DNA of 45,403 bases, from assembly GCF_000003605.2 (NCBI RefSeq), contig NW_003133884.1, forward strand, positions 1 through 45,403. Direction: 5' to 3'. A model generated the notes under the pieces. It did not search any database, was not told the DNA's origin, and saw only the letters and a program-made list of their open reading frames with translations. This document shows positions 1 through 14,299 of the stretch, piece after piece (the stretch's first letter is position 1; every line of letters begins with the position of its first letter). Source of the stretch: Saccoglossus kowalevskii. Lineage: Eukaryota > Hemichordata > Enteropneusta > Harrimaniidae. The position numbers and the translations under genes were made by a program.

Positions 1-300
1 TGGCGTACAGTAACAACGAAGTGCAATAATAATGACGTACAGTAGCTATGAAGGGCAGTAAAATTGGGGTACAGTAACAATGAAGTGCAATAATAATGAC
101 GTACAGTAGCTATGAAGGGCAGTAAAATTGGGGTACAGTAACAATGAAGTGCAATAACAATGACGTACAATAGCTATGAAGGGCAGTAAAATTGGCGTAC
201 AGTCAAAATGAAGTGCAATAATAATGACGTACAATAGCTATGAAGGGCAGTAAAATTGGCGTACAGTAACAATGAAGTGCAATAATAATGACGTACAATA
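1..300 (+). repeat. Island of consecutive 64-bp monomers (left end)
   Basis: At least four successive units carry gaaggg in the fourth subunit, at about 49, 113, 177 and 241, spaced exactly 64 bases. The first ones also share cgtacagtag (instead of cgtacaatag), ggggtacag and, at the very start, taacaacgaag. The same variant combination recurs at about 25,240-25,330 and 43,890-44,010, so the three places are related copies. Since the window starts here, the true left extent is unknown. Confidence 0.85.
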
Positions 301-1081
301 GCTATGGGGGCAGTAAAATTGGCTTACAGTAACAATGAAGTGCAATAACAATGACGTACAATAGCTATGAAGGGCAGTAAATTTGGCGTACAGTAACAAT
401 GAAGTGCAATAATAATGACGTACAATAGCTATGGGACAGTAAAATTGGCTCACAGTAACAATGAAGTGCAATAATAATGACGTACAATAGTTATGGGGGC
501 AGTAAAATTGACGTACAGTAACAATGAAGTGCAATAATAATGACGTACAATAGCTATGGCGGCACTAAAATTGGCGTACAGTAACAATGAAGTGCAATAA
601 TAATGACGTACAATAGCTATGGGGGCAGTAAAATTGGCTTACAGTAACAATGAAGTGCAATAACAATGACGTACAATAGCTATAGGGGCAGTAAAATTGG
701 CGTACAGTATCAATGAAGTGCATTAACAATGATGTACAATAGCTCCGGGGGCAGTAAAAATGGCGTACAGTAACAATGAAGTGCAATAACAATGACGTAC
801 AATAGCTATGGGGGCAGTAAAATTGGCTTACATTAACAATGAAGTGCAATAACAATGGCGTACAATAGCTATGAAGGGCAGTAAAATTGGCGTACAGTGA
901 CAATGAAGTGCAATAACGGTGACGTACAATAGCTATGGAGGCAGTAAAATTGGCGTACAGTAACAATGAAGTGCAATAACAATGACGTACAATAGCTATG
1001 GAGGGAAGTAAAATTGGCTTACAGTAACAATGAAGTGCAATAACAATGACGTACAATAGCTATGGGGGCAGTAAAATTGGC
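287..1081 (+). repeat. 795-bp duplicated block, left copy
   Basis: By line-by-line comparison this segment is identical to 44,047-44,841 (offset 43,760). Rare private variants are shared in the same order: aaatttggcg, atgggacag, ggctcacag, ggcactaaaa, ctataggggc, agctccggg, ggcttacattaac and caataacggtg. The block ends at a mismatch at 1,082 (t against g at 44,842) and begins after a mismatch at 286 (t against c at 44,046). It contains one agctccggg marker monomer (741-746). Confidence 0.93.
741..746 (+). repeat. First of 21 agctccggg marker monomers
   Basis: A distinctive monomer has gtatcaatgaagtgcattaac, gatgtac and agctccggg in place of agctatggg, and is followed by aaaaatggcg. The six-base marker starts at 741, 4,335, 5,409, 6,412, 10,866, 11,181, 11,635 (agctct), 13,906, 17,667 (agatcc), 20,319, 21,013, 22,756, 26,488, 27,308, 30,776 (agctccc), 34,621, 35,632, 40,162, 41,109, 42,372 and 44,501. 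Spacing is irregular (315 bases to about 4.5 kb), so it is spread by block copying rather than as a fixed higher-order unit. Confidence 0.85.
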
Positions 1082-2783
1082 TTACAGTAACAATGAAGTG
1101 CAATAATAATGACGTACAATAGTTATGGGGGCAGTAAAATTGACGTACAGTAACAATGAAGTGCAATAATAGTGACGTACAATAGCTATGGCGGCAGTAA
1201 AATTGGCGTACAGTAACAATGAAGTGCAATAATAATGACGTACAATAGCTATGGGGGCAGTAAAATTGGCGTACAGTAACAATGAAGTGCAATAATAATG
1301 ACGTACAATAGCTATGGGGGCAGTAAAATTGGCGTACAGTATCAATGAAGTGCAATAATAATGACGTACAATAGCTATGGGGGCAGTAAAATTGGCTTAC
1401 AGTAACAATGAAGTGCAATAATAATGACGTACAATAGCTATGGGGGCAGTAAAATTGGCTTACAGTAACAATGAAGTGCAATAATAATGACGTACAATAG
1501 TTATGGGGGCAGTAAAATTGACGTACAGTAACAATGAAGTGCAATAATAATGACGTACAATAGCTATGGCGGCAGTAAAATTGGCGTACAGTAACAATGA
1601 AGTGCAATAATAATGACGTACAATAGCTATGGGGGCAGTAAAATTGGCTTACAGTAACAATGAAGTGCAATAATAATGACGTACAATAGTTATGGGAGCA
1701 GTAAAATTGACGTACAGTAACAATGAAGTGCAATAATAATGACGTACAATAGCTATGGGGGCAGTAAAATTGGCGTACAGTAATAATGAAGTGCAATAAT
1801 AATGACGTACAATAGTTATGGGGGCAGTAAAATTGACGTACAGTAACAATGAAGTGCAATAATAATGACGTACAATAGCTATGGCGGCAGTAAAATTGGC
1901 GTACAGTAACAATGAAGTGCAATAATAATGACGTACAATAGCTATGGGGGCAGTAAAATTGGCTTACAGTAATAATGAAGTACAATAATAATGACGTACA
2001 ATAGCTATGGGGGCAGTACAATTGGCGTACAGTAACAATGAAGTGCAATAATAATGACGTACAATAGCTATGGGGCAGTAAAATTGGCTTACAGTAACAA
2101 TGAATTGCACTAATAATGACGTACAATAGCTATGGGGGCAGTAAAAATGGCGTACAGTAACAATGAAGTGCAATAACAATGACGTACAATAGCTATGGAG
2201 GGCAGTAAAATTGGCTTACAGTAACAATGAAGTGCAATAATAATGACGTACAATAGCTATGGGGGCAGTAAAATTGGCTTACAGTAACAATGAAGTGTAA
2301 TAATAATGACGTACAATAGCTATGGCGGCAGTAAAATTGGCGTACATTAACAATGAAGTGCAATAATAATGACGTACAATAGCTATGGGGGCAGTAAAAT
2401 TGGCTTACAGTAACAATGAAGTGCAATAATAATGACGTACAATAGCTATGGCGGCAGTAAAATTGGCGTACAGTAACAATGAAGTGCAATAACAATGGTG
2501 TACAATAGCTATGAAGGGCAGTAAAATTGGCGTACAGTGACAATGAAGTGCAATAACAATGACGTACAATAGCAATGGGGGCAGTAAAATTGGCTTACAG
2601 TAACAATGAAGTGCAATAATAATGACGTACAATAGTTATGGGGGCAGTAAAATTGACGTACAGTAACAATGAAGTGCAATAATAATGACGTACAATAGCT
2701 ATGGCGGCAGTAAAATTGGCGTACAGTAACAATGAAGTGCAATAATAATGACGTACAATAGCTATGGGGGCAGTAAAATTGGC

Positions 2784-3040
2784 TTACAGTAATAATGAAG
2801 TACAATAATAATGACGTACAATAGCTATGGGGGCAGTACAATTGGCGTACAGTAACAATGAAGTGCAATAATAATGACGTACAATAGCTATGGGGCAGTA
2901 AAATTGGCTTACAGTAACAATGAAGTGCAATAATAATGACGTACAATAGCTATGGGGGCAGTAAAAATGGCGTACAGTAACAATGAAGTGCAATAACAAT
3001 GACGTACAATAGCTATGGAGGGCAGTAAAATTGGCTTACA
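2784..3040 (+). repeat. Variant module with cagtacaattgg, 62-bp unit and aaaaatggcg
   Basis: A characteristic order of variants is seen: taataatgaagtacaat, cagtacaattgg, a 62-bp unit with gggg, aaaaatggcg, then a 64-bp ggaggg unit. The same module occurs near 1,964, 6,805, 8,753, 23,793 and 31,180. Some copies carry gtgcactaat (6.9, 8.9 kb; gttcactaat near 31.3 kb) where this one has gtgcaataat. I list this copy as the representative; the limits are approximate. Confidence 0.7.
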
Positions 3041-4975
3041 GTAACAATGAAGTGCAATAATAATGACGTACAATAGCTATGGGGGCAGTAAAATTGGCTT
3101 ACAGTAACAATGAAGTGTAATAATAATGACGTACAATAGCTATGGCGGCAGTAAAATTGGCGTACATTAACAAGGAAGTGCAATAATAATGACGTACAAT
3201 AGCTATGGGGGCAGTAAAATTGGCTTACAGTAACAATGAAGTGCAATAATAATGACGTACAATAGCTATGTCGGCAGTAAAATTGGCGTACAGTAACAAT
3301 GAAGTGCAATAATAATGACGTACAATAGCTATGGGGGCAGTAAAATTGGCTTACAGTAATAATGAAGTGCAATAATAATGACGTACAATAGTTATGGGGG
3401 CAGTAAAATTGGCGTACAGTAACAATGAAGTGCAATAATAATGACGTACAATAGCTATGGGGGCAGTAAAATTGGCTTACAGTAACAATGAAGTGCAATA
3501 ATAATGACGTACAATAGCTATGGGGGCAGTAAAATTGGCTTACAGTAACAATGAAGTGCAATAATAATGACGTACAATAGTTATGGGGACAGTAAAATTG
3601 GCGTACAGTAACAATGAAGTGCAATAATAATGACGTACAATAGCTATGGGGGCAGTAAAATTGGCTTACAGTAACAATGAAGTGCAATAATAATGACGTA
3701 CAATAGCTATGGGGGCAGTACAATTGGCGTACAGTAACAATGAAGTGCAATAACAATGACGTACAATAGCTATGGGGGCAGTAAAATTGGCGTACAGTAT
3801 CAATGAAGTGCAATAACAATGACGTACAATAGCTATGGGGGCAGTAAAAATGGCGTACAGTAACAATGAAGTGCAAAGACAATGACGTACATTAGCTATG
3901 GGGGCAGTAAAATTGGCTTACAGTAACAATGAAGTGCAATAATAATGACGTACAATAGTTATGGGGGCAGTAAAATTGACGTACAGTAACAATGAAGTGC
4001 AATAATAATGACGTACAATAGCTATGGCGGCAGTAAAATTGGCGTACAGTAACAATGAAGTGCAATAATAATGACGTACAATAGCTATGGGGGCAGTAAA
4101 ATTGGCTTACAGTAACAATGAAGTGCAATAATAATGACGTACAATAGCTATGGGGGCAGTAAAATTGGCTTACAGTAACAATGAAGTGCAATAATAATGA
4201 CGTACAATAGCTATGGGGGCAGTAAAATTGGCGTACAGTAACAATGAAGTGCAATAACAATGACGTACAATAGCTATGGGGGCAGTAAAATTGGCGTACA
4301 GTATCAATGAAGTGCATTAACAATGATGTACAATAGCTCCGGGGGCAGTAAAAATGGCGTACAGTAACAATGAAGTGCAATAACAATGACGTACAATAGC
4401 TATGGGGGCAGTAAAATTGGCTTACAGTAACAATGAAGTGCAATAACAATGGTGTACAATAGCTATGAAGGGCAGTAAAATTGGCGTACAGTGACAATGA
4501 AGTGCAATAACAATGACGTACAATAGCAATGGGGGCAGTAAAATTGGCTTACAGTAACAATGAAGTGCAATAATAATGACGTACAATAGTTATGGGGGCA
4601 GTAAAATTGACGTACAGTAACAATGAAGTGCAATAATAATGACGTACAATAGCTATGGCGGCAGTAAAATTGGCGTACAGTAACAATGAAGTGCAATAAT
4701 AATGACGTACAATAGCTATGGGGGCAGTAAAATTGGCTTACAGTAATAATGAAGTACAATAATAATGACGTACAATAGCTATGGGGGCAGTACAATTGGC
4801 GTACAGTAACAATGAAGTGCAATAATAATGACGTACAATAGCTATGGCGGCAGTAAAATTGGCTTACAGTAACAATGAAGTGCAATAATAATGACGTACA
4901 ATAGCTATGGGGGCAGTAAAAATGGCGTACAGTAACAATGAAGTGCAATAACAATGACGTACAATAGCTATGGAG

Positions 4976-5487
4976 GGCAGTAAAATTGGCTTACAGTAAC
5001 AATGAAGTGCAATAATAATGACGTACAATAGTTATGGGGGCAGTAAAATTGACGTACAGTAACAATGAAGTGCAATAATAATGACGTACAATAGCTATGG
5101 CGGCAGTAAAATTGGCGTACAGTAACAATGAAGTGCAATAATAATGACGTACAATAGCTATGGGGGCAGTAAAATTGGCGTACAGTAATAATGAAGTGCA
5201 ATAATAATGACGTACAATAGCTATGGGGGCAGTAAAATTGGCTTACAGTAACAATGAAGTGCAATAATAATGACGTACAATAGCTATGAAGGGCAGTAAA
5301 ATTGGGGTACAGTAACAATGAAGTGCAATAACAATGACGTACAATAGCTATGGGGGCAGTAAAATTGGCGTACAGTATCAATGAAGTGCATTAACAATGA
5401 TGTACAATAGCTCCGGGGGCAGTAAAAATGGCGTACAGTAACAATGAAGTGCAATAACAATGACGTACAATAGCTATGGGGGCAGTA
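4976..5487 (+). repeat. About 512-bp block matching 20,580-21,091
   Basis: Offset 15,604. The same monomer order is seen, including the taataatgaag unit, the 64-bp gaaggg/ggggtac unit and agctccggg at 5,409. The match ends at cagtacaattgg (5,488; cagtaaaattgg elsewhere). The left limit is set by a ggaggg (64-bp) unit here against a ggggg unit in the other copy. Confidence 0.8.
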
Positions 5488-5918
5488 CAATTGGCTTACA
5501 GTAACAATGAAGTGCAATAACAATGGCGTACAATAGCTATGAAGGGCAGTAAAATTGGCGTACAGTGACAATGAAGTGCAATAACAATGACGTACAACAG
5601 CTATGGAAGCAGTAAAATTGGCGTACAGTAACAATGAAGTGCAATAACAATGACGTACAATAGCTATGGGGGCAGTAAAATTGGCTTACAGTAACAATGA
5701 AGTGCAATAATAATGACGTACAATAGTTATGGGGGCAGTAAAATTGACGTACAGTAACAATGAAGTGCAATAATAGTGACGTACAATAGCTATGGCGGCA
5801 GTAAAATTGGCGTACAGTAACAATGAAGTGCAATAATAATGACGTACAATAGCTATGGGGGCAGTAAAATTGGCGTACAGTATCAATGAAGTGCAATAAT
5901 AATGACGTACAATAGCTA

Positions 5919-5965
5919 TGGGGGCAGTAACAATGAAGTGCAATAATAATGACGTACAATAGCTA
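5919..5965 (+). repeat. 47-bp monomer lacking subunit A
   Basis: Here the short D subunit caatagctatggggg is followed directly by B (cagtaacaatgaagtg, 5,935-5,950); the 16-base A subunit is absent. The loss is exactly one subunit, which supports the 16-base modular view. It shifts the minus-strand frame. The same deletion with the same neighbours occurs at about 42,683. Confidence 0.88.
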
Positions 5966-7554
5966 TGGGGGCAGTAAAATTGGCTTACAGTAACAATGAA
6001 GTGCAATAATAATGACGTACAATAGTTATGGGGGCAGTAAAATTGACGTACAGTAACAATGAAGTGCAATAATAATGACGTACAATAGCTATGGGGGCAG
6101 TACAATTGGCGTACAGTAACAATGAAGTGCAATAACAATGACGTACAATAGCTATGGGGGCAGTAAAATTGGCTTACAGTAACAATGAAGTGCAATAATA
6201 ATGACGTACAATAGCTATGGGGGCAGTAAAATTGGCTTACAGTAACAATGAAGTGCAATAATAATGACGTACAATAGCTATGGGGGCAGTAAAATTGGCG
6301 TACAGTAACAATGAAGTGCAATAACAATGACGTACAATAGCTATGGGGGCAGTAAAATTGGCGTACAGTATCAATGAAGTGCATTAACAATGATGTACAA
6401 TAGCTCCGGGGGCAGTAAAAATGGCGTACAGTAACAATGAAGTGCAATAACAATGACGTACAATAGCTATGGGGGCAGTAAAATTGGCTTACAGTAACAA
6501 TGAAGTGCAATAACAATGGTGTACAATAGCTATGAAGGGCAGTAAAATTGGCGTACAGTGACAATGAAGTGCAATAACAATGACGTACAATAGCTATGGG
6601 GACAGTAAAATTGGCTTACAGTAACAATGAAGTGCAATAATAATGACGTACAATAGTTATGGGGGCAGTAAAATTGACGTACAGTAACAATGAAGTGCAA
6701 TAATAATGACGTACAATAGCTATGGCGGCAGTAAAATTGGCGTACAGTAACAATGAAGTGCAATAATAATGACGTACAATAGCTATGGGGGCAGTAAAAT
6801 TGGCTTACAGTAATAATGAAGTACAAAAATAATGACGTACAATAGCTATGGGGGCAGTACAATTGGCGTACAGTAACAATGAAGTGCAATAATAATGACG
6901 TACAATAGCTATGGGGCAGTAAAATTGGCTTACAGTAACAATGAAGTGCACTAATAATGACGTACAATAGCTATGGGGGCAGTAAAAATGGCGTACAGTA
7001 ACAATAAAGTGCAATAACAATGACGTACAATAGCTATGGAGGGCAGTAAAATTGGCTTACAGTAACAATGAAGTGCAATAATAATGACGTACAATAGCTA
7101 TGGGGGCAGTAAAATTGGCTTACAGTAACAATGAAGTGTAATAATAATGACGTACAATAGCTATGGCGGCAGTAAAATTGGCGTACTGTTAACAATGAAG
7201 TGCAATAATAATGACGTACAATAGCTATGGGGGCAGTAAAATTGGCTTACAGTAACAATGAAGTGCAATAATAATGACGTACAATAGCTATGGCGGCAGT
7301 AAAATTGGCGTACAGTAACAATGAAGTGCAATAATAATGATGTACAATAGCTATGGGGGCAGTAAAATTGGCTTACAGTAACAATGAAGTACAATAACAA
7401 TGACGTACAATAGCTATGGGGGCAGTAAAATTGGCGTACAGTATCAATGAAGTGCAATAACAATGACGTACAATAGCTATGGGGGCAGTAAAAATGGCGT
7501 ACAGTAACAATGAAGTGCAAAAACAATGACGTACATTAGCTATGGGGGCAGTAA

Positions 7555-7770
7555 AATTGGGCTTACAGTACAATGAAGTGCAATAATAATGACGTACAAT
7601 AGTTATGGGGGCAGTAAAATTGACGTACAGTAACAATGAAGTGCAATAATAATGACGTACATAGCTATGGCGGCAGTAAAATGGCGTACAGTACCATGAA
7701 GTGCATATAATGACGTACAATAGCTATGGGGGCAGTAAAATGGCTTACAGTAACATGAAGTGCACTAATA
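7555..7770. other. Cluster of single-base indels in the array
   Basis: Within about 215 bases there are many one-base losses or gains in short runs: gggcttac, gtacaatgaag, cgtacatagc, aaaatggcg, gtaccatgaag, gtgcatataatg, aaaatggcttac, gtaacatgaag. Single-base losses of this kind are rare in most of the array. The pattern fits low-quality consensus or a contig join better than biological divergence. Confidence 0.65.
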
Positions 7771-8311
7771 ATGACGTACAATAGCTATGGGGGCAGTAAA
7801 AATGGCGTACAGTAACAATGAAGTGCAATAACAATGACGTACAATAGCTATGGAGGGCAGTAAAATTGGCTTACAGTAACAATGAAGTGCAATAATAATG
7901 ACGTACAATAGCTATGGGGGCAGTAAAATTGGCTTACAGTAACAATGAAGTGTAATAATAATGACGTACAATAGCTATGGCGGCAGTAAAATTGGCGTAC
8001 ATTAACAATGAAGTGCAATAATAATGACGTACAATAGCTATGGGGGCAGTAAAATTGGCTTACAGTAACAATGAAGTGCAATAATAATGACGTACAATAG
8101 CTATGGCGGCAGTAAAATTGGCGTACAGTAACAATGAAGTGCAATAATAATGACGTACAATAGCTATGGGGGCAGTAAAATTGGCTTACAGTAATAATGA
8201 AGTGCAATAATAATGACGTACAATAGTTATGGGGGCAGTAAAATTGGCGTACAGTAACAATGAAGTGCAATAATAATGACGTACAATAGCTATGGGGGCA
8301 GTAAAATTGGC

Positions 8312-8541
8312 TTACAGTAACAATGAAGTGCAATAATAATGACGTACAATAGCTATGGGGGCAGTACAATTGGCGTACAGTAACAATGAAGTGCAATAAC
8401 AATGACGTACAATAGCTATGGGGGCAGTAAAATTGGCGTACAGTATCAATGAAGTGCAATAACAATGACGTACAATAGCTATGGGGGCAGTAAAAATGGC
8501 GTACAGTAACAATGAAGTGCAAAAACAATGACGTACATTAG
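8312..8541 (+). repeat. Variant module ending in cgtacattagc
   Basis: The order here is cagtacaattgg, caataacaatg, gtatcaatgaag, aaaaatggcg, gtgcaaaaacaatgacgtacattagc. The terminal marker gtacattagc is at 3,887, 7,531, 8,532, 9,351, 10,168, 15,647, 24,770 and 31,652. The 3.9-kb copy has caaagacaatg instead of caaaaacaatg. In this marker unit subunit D reads cattagctatggggg. This is the representative copy. Confidence 0.7.
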
Positions 8542-11500
8542 CTATGGGGGCAGTAAAATTGGCTTACAGTAACAATGAAGTGCAATAATAATGACGTACA
8601 ATAGTTATGGGGGCAGTAAAATTGACGTACAGTAACAATGAAGTGCAATAATAATGACGTACAATAGCTATGGCGGCAGTAAAATTGGCGTACAGTAACA
8701 ATGAAGTGCAATAATAATGACGTACAATAGCTATGGGGGCAGTAAAATTGGCTTACAGTAATAATGAAGTACAATAATAATGACGTACAAGAGCTATGGG
8801 GGCAGTACAATTGGCGTACAGTAACAATGAAGTGCAATAATAATGACGTACAATAGCTATGGGGCAGTAAAATTGGCTTACAGTAACAATGAAGTGCACT
8901 AATAATGACGTACAATAGCTATGGGGGCAGTAAAAATGGCGTACAGTAACAATGAAGTGCAATAACAATGACGTACAATAGCTATGGAGGGCAGTAAAAT
9001 TGGCTTACAGTGACAATGAAGTGCAATAATAATGACGTACAATAGCTATGGGGGCAGTAAAATTGGCTTACAGTAACAATGAAGTGTAATAATAATGACG
9101 TACAATAGCTATGGGGGCAGTAAAATTGGCTTACAGTAACAATGAAGTGCAATAATAATGACGTACAATAGCTATGGGGGCAGTAAAATTGGCTTACAGT
9201 AACAATGAAGTGCAATAATAATGACGTACAATAGCTATGGCGGCAGTAAAATTGGCGTACAGTAACAATGAAGTGCAATAATAATGACGTACAATAGCTA
9301 TGGGGGCAGTAAATTGGCGTACAGTAACAATGAAGTGCAAAAACAATGACGTACATTAGCTATGGGGGCAGTAAAATTGGCTTACAGTAACAATGAAGTG
9401 CAATAATAATGACGTACAATAGTTATGGGGGCAGTAAAATTGACGTACAGTAACAATGAAGTGCAATAATAATGACGTACAATAGCTATGGCGGCAGTAA
9501 AATTGGCGTACAGTAACAATGAAGTGCAATAATAATGACGTACAATAGCTATGGGGGCAGTAAAATTGGCTTACAGTAACAATGAAGTGCAATAATAATG
9601 ACGTACAATAGCTATGGGGGCAGTAAAATTGGCGCACAGTAACAATGAAGTGCAATAATAATGACGTATAATAGCTATGGGGGCAGTAAATTGGCTTACA
9701 GTAACAATGAAGTGCAATAATAATGACGTACAATAGCTATGGCGGCAGTAAAATTGGCGTACAGTAACAATGAAGTGCAATAATAATGACGTACAATAGC
9801 TATGGTGGCAGTAAAATTGGCTTACAGTAATAATGAAGTGCAATAATAATGACGTACAATAGCTATGGGGGCAGTAAAATTGGCTTACAGTAACAATGAA
9901 GTGCAATAATAATGACGTACAATAGCTATGGGGGCAGTAAAATTGGCTTATAGTAACAATGAAGTGCAATAATAATGACGTACAATAGCTATGGGGGCAG
10001 TAAAATTGGCTTACAGTAACAATGAAGTACAATAACAATGACGTACAATAGCTATGGGGGCAGTAAAATTGGCGTACAGTATCAATGAAGTGCAATAACA
10101 ATGACGTACAATAGCTATGGGGGCAGTAAAAATGGCGTACAGTAACAATGAAGTGCAAAAACAATGACGTACATTAGCTATGGGGGCAGTAAAATTGGCT
10201 TACAGTAACAATGAAGTGCAATAATAATGACGTACAATAGTTATGGGGGCAGTAAAATTGACGTACAGTAACAATGAAGTGCAATAATAATGACGTACAA
10301 TAGCTATGGCGGCAGTAAAATTGGCGTACAGTAACAATGAAGTGCAATAATAATGACGTACAATAGCTATGGGGGCAGTAAAATTGGCTTACAGTAACAA
10401 TGAAGTGCAATAATAATGACGTACAATAGCTATGGGGGCAGTAAAATTGGCGCACAGTAACAATGAAGTGCAATAATAATGACGTATAATAGCTATGGGG
10501 GCAGTAATTGGCTTACAGTAACATGAAGTGCAATAATAATGACGTACAATAGCTATGGCGGCAGTAAAATTGGCGTACAGTAACAATGAAGTGCAATAAT
10601 AATGACGTACAATAGCTATGGTGGCAGTAAAATTGGCTTACAGTAATAATGAAGTGCAATAATAATGACGTACAATAGCTATGGGGGCAGTAAAATTGGC
10701 TTACAGTAACAATGAAGTGCAATAATAATGACGTACAATAGCTATGGGGGCAGTAAAATTGGCGTACAGTAACAATGAAGTGCAATAACAATGACGTACA
10801 ATAGCTATGGGGGTAGTAAAATTGGCGTACAGTATCAATGAAGTGCATTAACAATGATGTACAATAGCTCCGGGGGCAGTAAAAATGGCGTACAGTAACA
10901 ATGAAGTGCAATAACAATGACGTACAATAGCTATGGGGGCAGTAAAATTGGCGTACAGTAACAATGAAGTGCAATAATAATGACGTACAATAGCTATGGG
11001 GGCAGTAAAATTGGCTTACAGTAACAATGAAGTGCAATAATAATGACGTACAATAGCTATGGGGGCAGTAAAATTGGCGTACAGTAACAATGAAGTGCAA
11101 TAACAATGACGTACAATAGCTATGGGGGCAGTAAAATTGGCGTACAGTATCAATGAAGTGCATTAACAATGATGTACAATAGCTCCGGGGGCAGTAAAAA
11201 TGGCGTACAGTAACAATGAAGTGCAATAACAATGACGTACAATAGCTATGGGGGCAGTAAAATTGGCTTACAGTAACAATGAAGTGCAATAATAATGACG
11301 TACAATAGCTATGGGGGCAGTAAAATTGGCTTACAGTAACAATGAAGTGCAATAATAATGACGTACAATAGCTATGGGGGCAGTAAAATTGGCTTACAGT
11401 AACAATTGAAGTGCAATAATAATGACGTACAATAGCTATGGGGGCAGTAAAAATTGGCGTACATTAACAATGAAGTGCAATAATAATGACGTACAATAGC

Positions 11501-14299
11501 TATGGCGGGCAGTAAAATTGGCGTACAGTAACAATGAAGTGCAATGACAATGACGTACAATAGCTATGGGGGCAGTAAAATTGGCGTACAGTATCAATGA
11601 AGTGCATTAACAATGATGTACAATAGCTCTGGGGGCAGTAAAAATGGCGTACAGTAACAATGAAGTGCAATAACAATGACGTACAATAGCTATGGGGGGC
11701 AGTAAAATTGGCTTACAGTAACAATGAAGTGCAATAACAATGGCGTACAATAGCTATGAAGGGCAGTAAAATTGTCGTACAGTAACAATGAAGTGCAATA
11801 ATAATGACGTACAATAGCTATGGAGGGAAGTAAAATTGGCTTACAGTAACAATGAAGTGCAATAACAATGACGTACAATAGCTATGGGGGCAGTAAAATT
11901 GGCTTACAGTAACAATGAAGTGCAATAACAATGGCGTACAATAGCTATGAAGGGCAGTAAAATTGGCTTACAGTAACAATGAAGTGCAATAACAATGACG
12001 TACAATAGCTATGGGGGCAGTAAAATTGGCTTACAGTAACAATGAAGTGCAATAACAATGACGTACAATAGCTATGGAGGCAGTAAAATTGGCGTACAGT
12101 AACAATGAAGTGCAATAACAATGACGTACAATAGCTATGGGGGCAGTAAAATTGGCGTACATTAACAATGAAGTGCAATAACAATGACGTACAATAGCTA
12201 TGGAGGCAGTAAAATTGGCGTACAGTAACAATGAAGTGCAATAATAATGACGTACAATAGCTATGGAGGCAGTAAAATTGGCGTACAGTAACAATGAAGT
12301 GCAATAATAATGACGTACAATAGCTATGGGGGCAGTAAAATTGGCTTACAGTAACAATGAAGTGCAATAATAATGACGTGCAATAGCTATGGGGGCAGTA
12401 AAATTTGCGTACAGTAACAATGAAGTGCAATAACAATGACGTACAATAGCTATGGAGGGCAGTAAAATTGGCTTACAGTGACAATGAAGTGCAATAATAA
12501 TGACGTACAATAGCTATGGGGCAGTAAAATTGGCTTACAGTAACAGTGAAGTGCAATAATAATGACGTACAATAGCTATGGCGGCAGTAAAATTGGCTTA
12601 CAGTAAAAATGAAGTGCAATAATAATGACGTACAATAGCTAAGGAGGGCAGTAAAATTGGCTTACAGTGACAATGAAGTGCAATAATAATGACGTACAAT
12701 AGCTATGGGGCAGTAAAATTGGCTTACAGTAACAGTGAAGTGCAATAATAGTGACGTACAATAGCTATGGCGGCAGTAAAATTGGCTTACAGTAACAATG
12801 AAGTGCAATAATAATGACGTACAATAGCTATGGGGGCAGTAAAATTGGCTTATAGTAACAATGAAGTGCAATAATAATGACGTATAATAGCTATGGGGTC
12901 AGTAAAATTGGCTTACAGTAACAATGAAGTGCAATAATAATGACGTACAATAGCTATGGGGGCAGTAAAATTGGCTTATAGTAACAATGAAGTGCAATAA
13001 TAATGACGTACAATAGCTATGGGGCAGTAAAATTGGCTTACAGTAACAATGAAGTGCAATAATAATGACGTACAATAGTTATGGGGGCAGTAAAATTGGC
13101 GTACAGTAACAATGAAGTGCAATAATAATGACGTACAATAGCTATGGGGGCAGTAAAATTGGCTTACAGTAATAATGAAGTGCAATAATAATGACGTACA
13201 ATAGCTATGGGGGCAGTAAAATTGGCGTACAGTAACAATGAAGTGCAATAACAATGACGTACAATAGCTATGGGGGCAGTAAAATTGGCTTACAGTAACA
13301 ATGAAGTGCAATAATAATGACGTACAATAGCTATGGGGGCAGTAAAATTGGCGTACAGTAACAATGAAGTGCAATAACAATGACGTACAATAGCTATGGC
13401 GGCAGTAAAATTGGCGTACATTAACAATGAAGTGCAATAATAATGACGTACAATAGCTAAGGCGGCAGTAAAATTGGCGTACAGTAACAATGAAGTGCAA
13501 TAATAATGACGTACAATAGCTATGGTGGCAGTAAAATTGGCTTACAGTAATAATGAAGTGCAATAATAATGACGTACAATAGTTATGGGGGCAGTAAAAT
13601 TGACGTACAGTACCAATGAAGTGCAATAATAATGACGTACAATAGCTATGGGGGCAGTAAAATTGGCTTACAGTAACAATGAAGTGCAATAATAATGACG
13701 TACAATAGCTATGGGGGCAGTAAAATTGGCTTACAGTAACAATAAAGTGCAATAATAATGACGTACAATAGCTATGGGGGCAGTAAAATTGGCGTACAGT
13801 AACAATGAAGTGCAATAACAATGACGTACAATAGCTATGGGGGCAGTAAAATTGGCGTACAGTATCAATGAAGTGCATTAACAATGATGTACAATAGCTC
13901 CGGGGGCAGTAAAAATGGCGTACAGTAACAATGAAGTGCAATAACAATGACGTACAATAGCTATGGGGGCAGTAAAATTGGCTTACAGTAACAATGAAGT
14001 GCAATAACAATGGCGAACAATAGCTATGAAGGGCAGTAAAATTGGCGTACAGTGACAATGAAGTGCAATAACAATGGCGTACAATAGCTATGGGGGCAGT
14101 AAAATTGGCTTACAGTAACAATGAAGTGCAATAATAATGACGTACAATAGTTATGGGGGCAGTAAAATTGACGTACAGTAACAATGAAGTGCAATAATAA
14201 TGACGTACAATAGCTATGGCGGCAGTAAAATTGGCGTACAGTAACAATGAAGTGCAATAATAATGACGTACAATAGCTATGGGGGCAGTAAAATTGGCT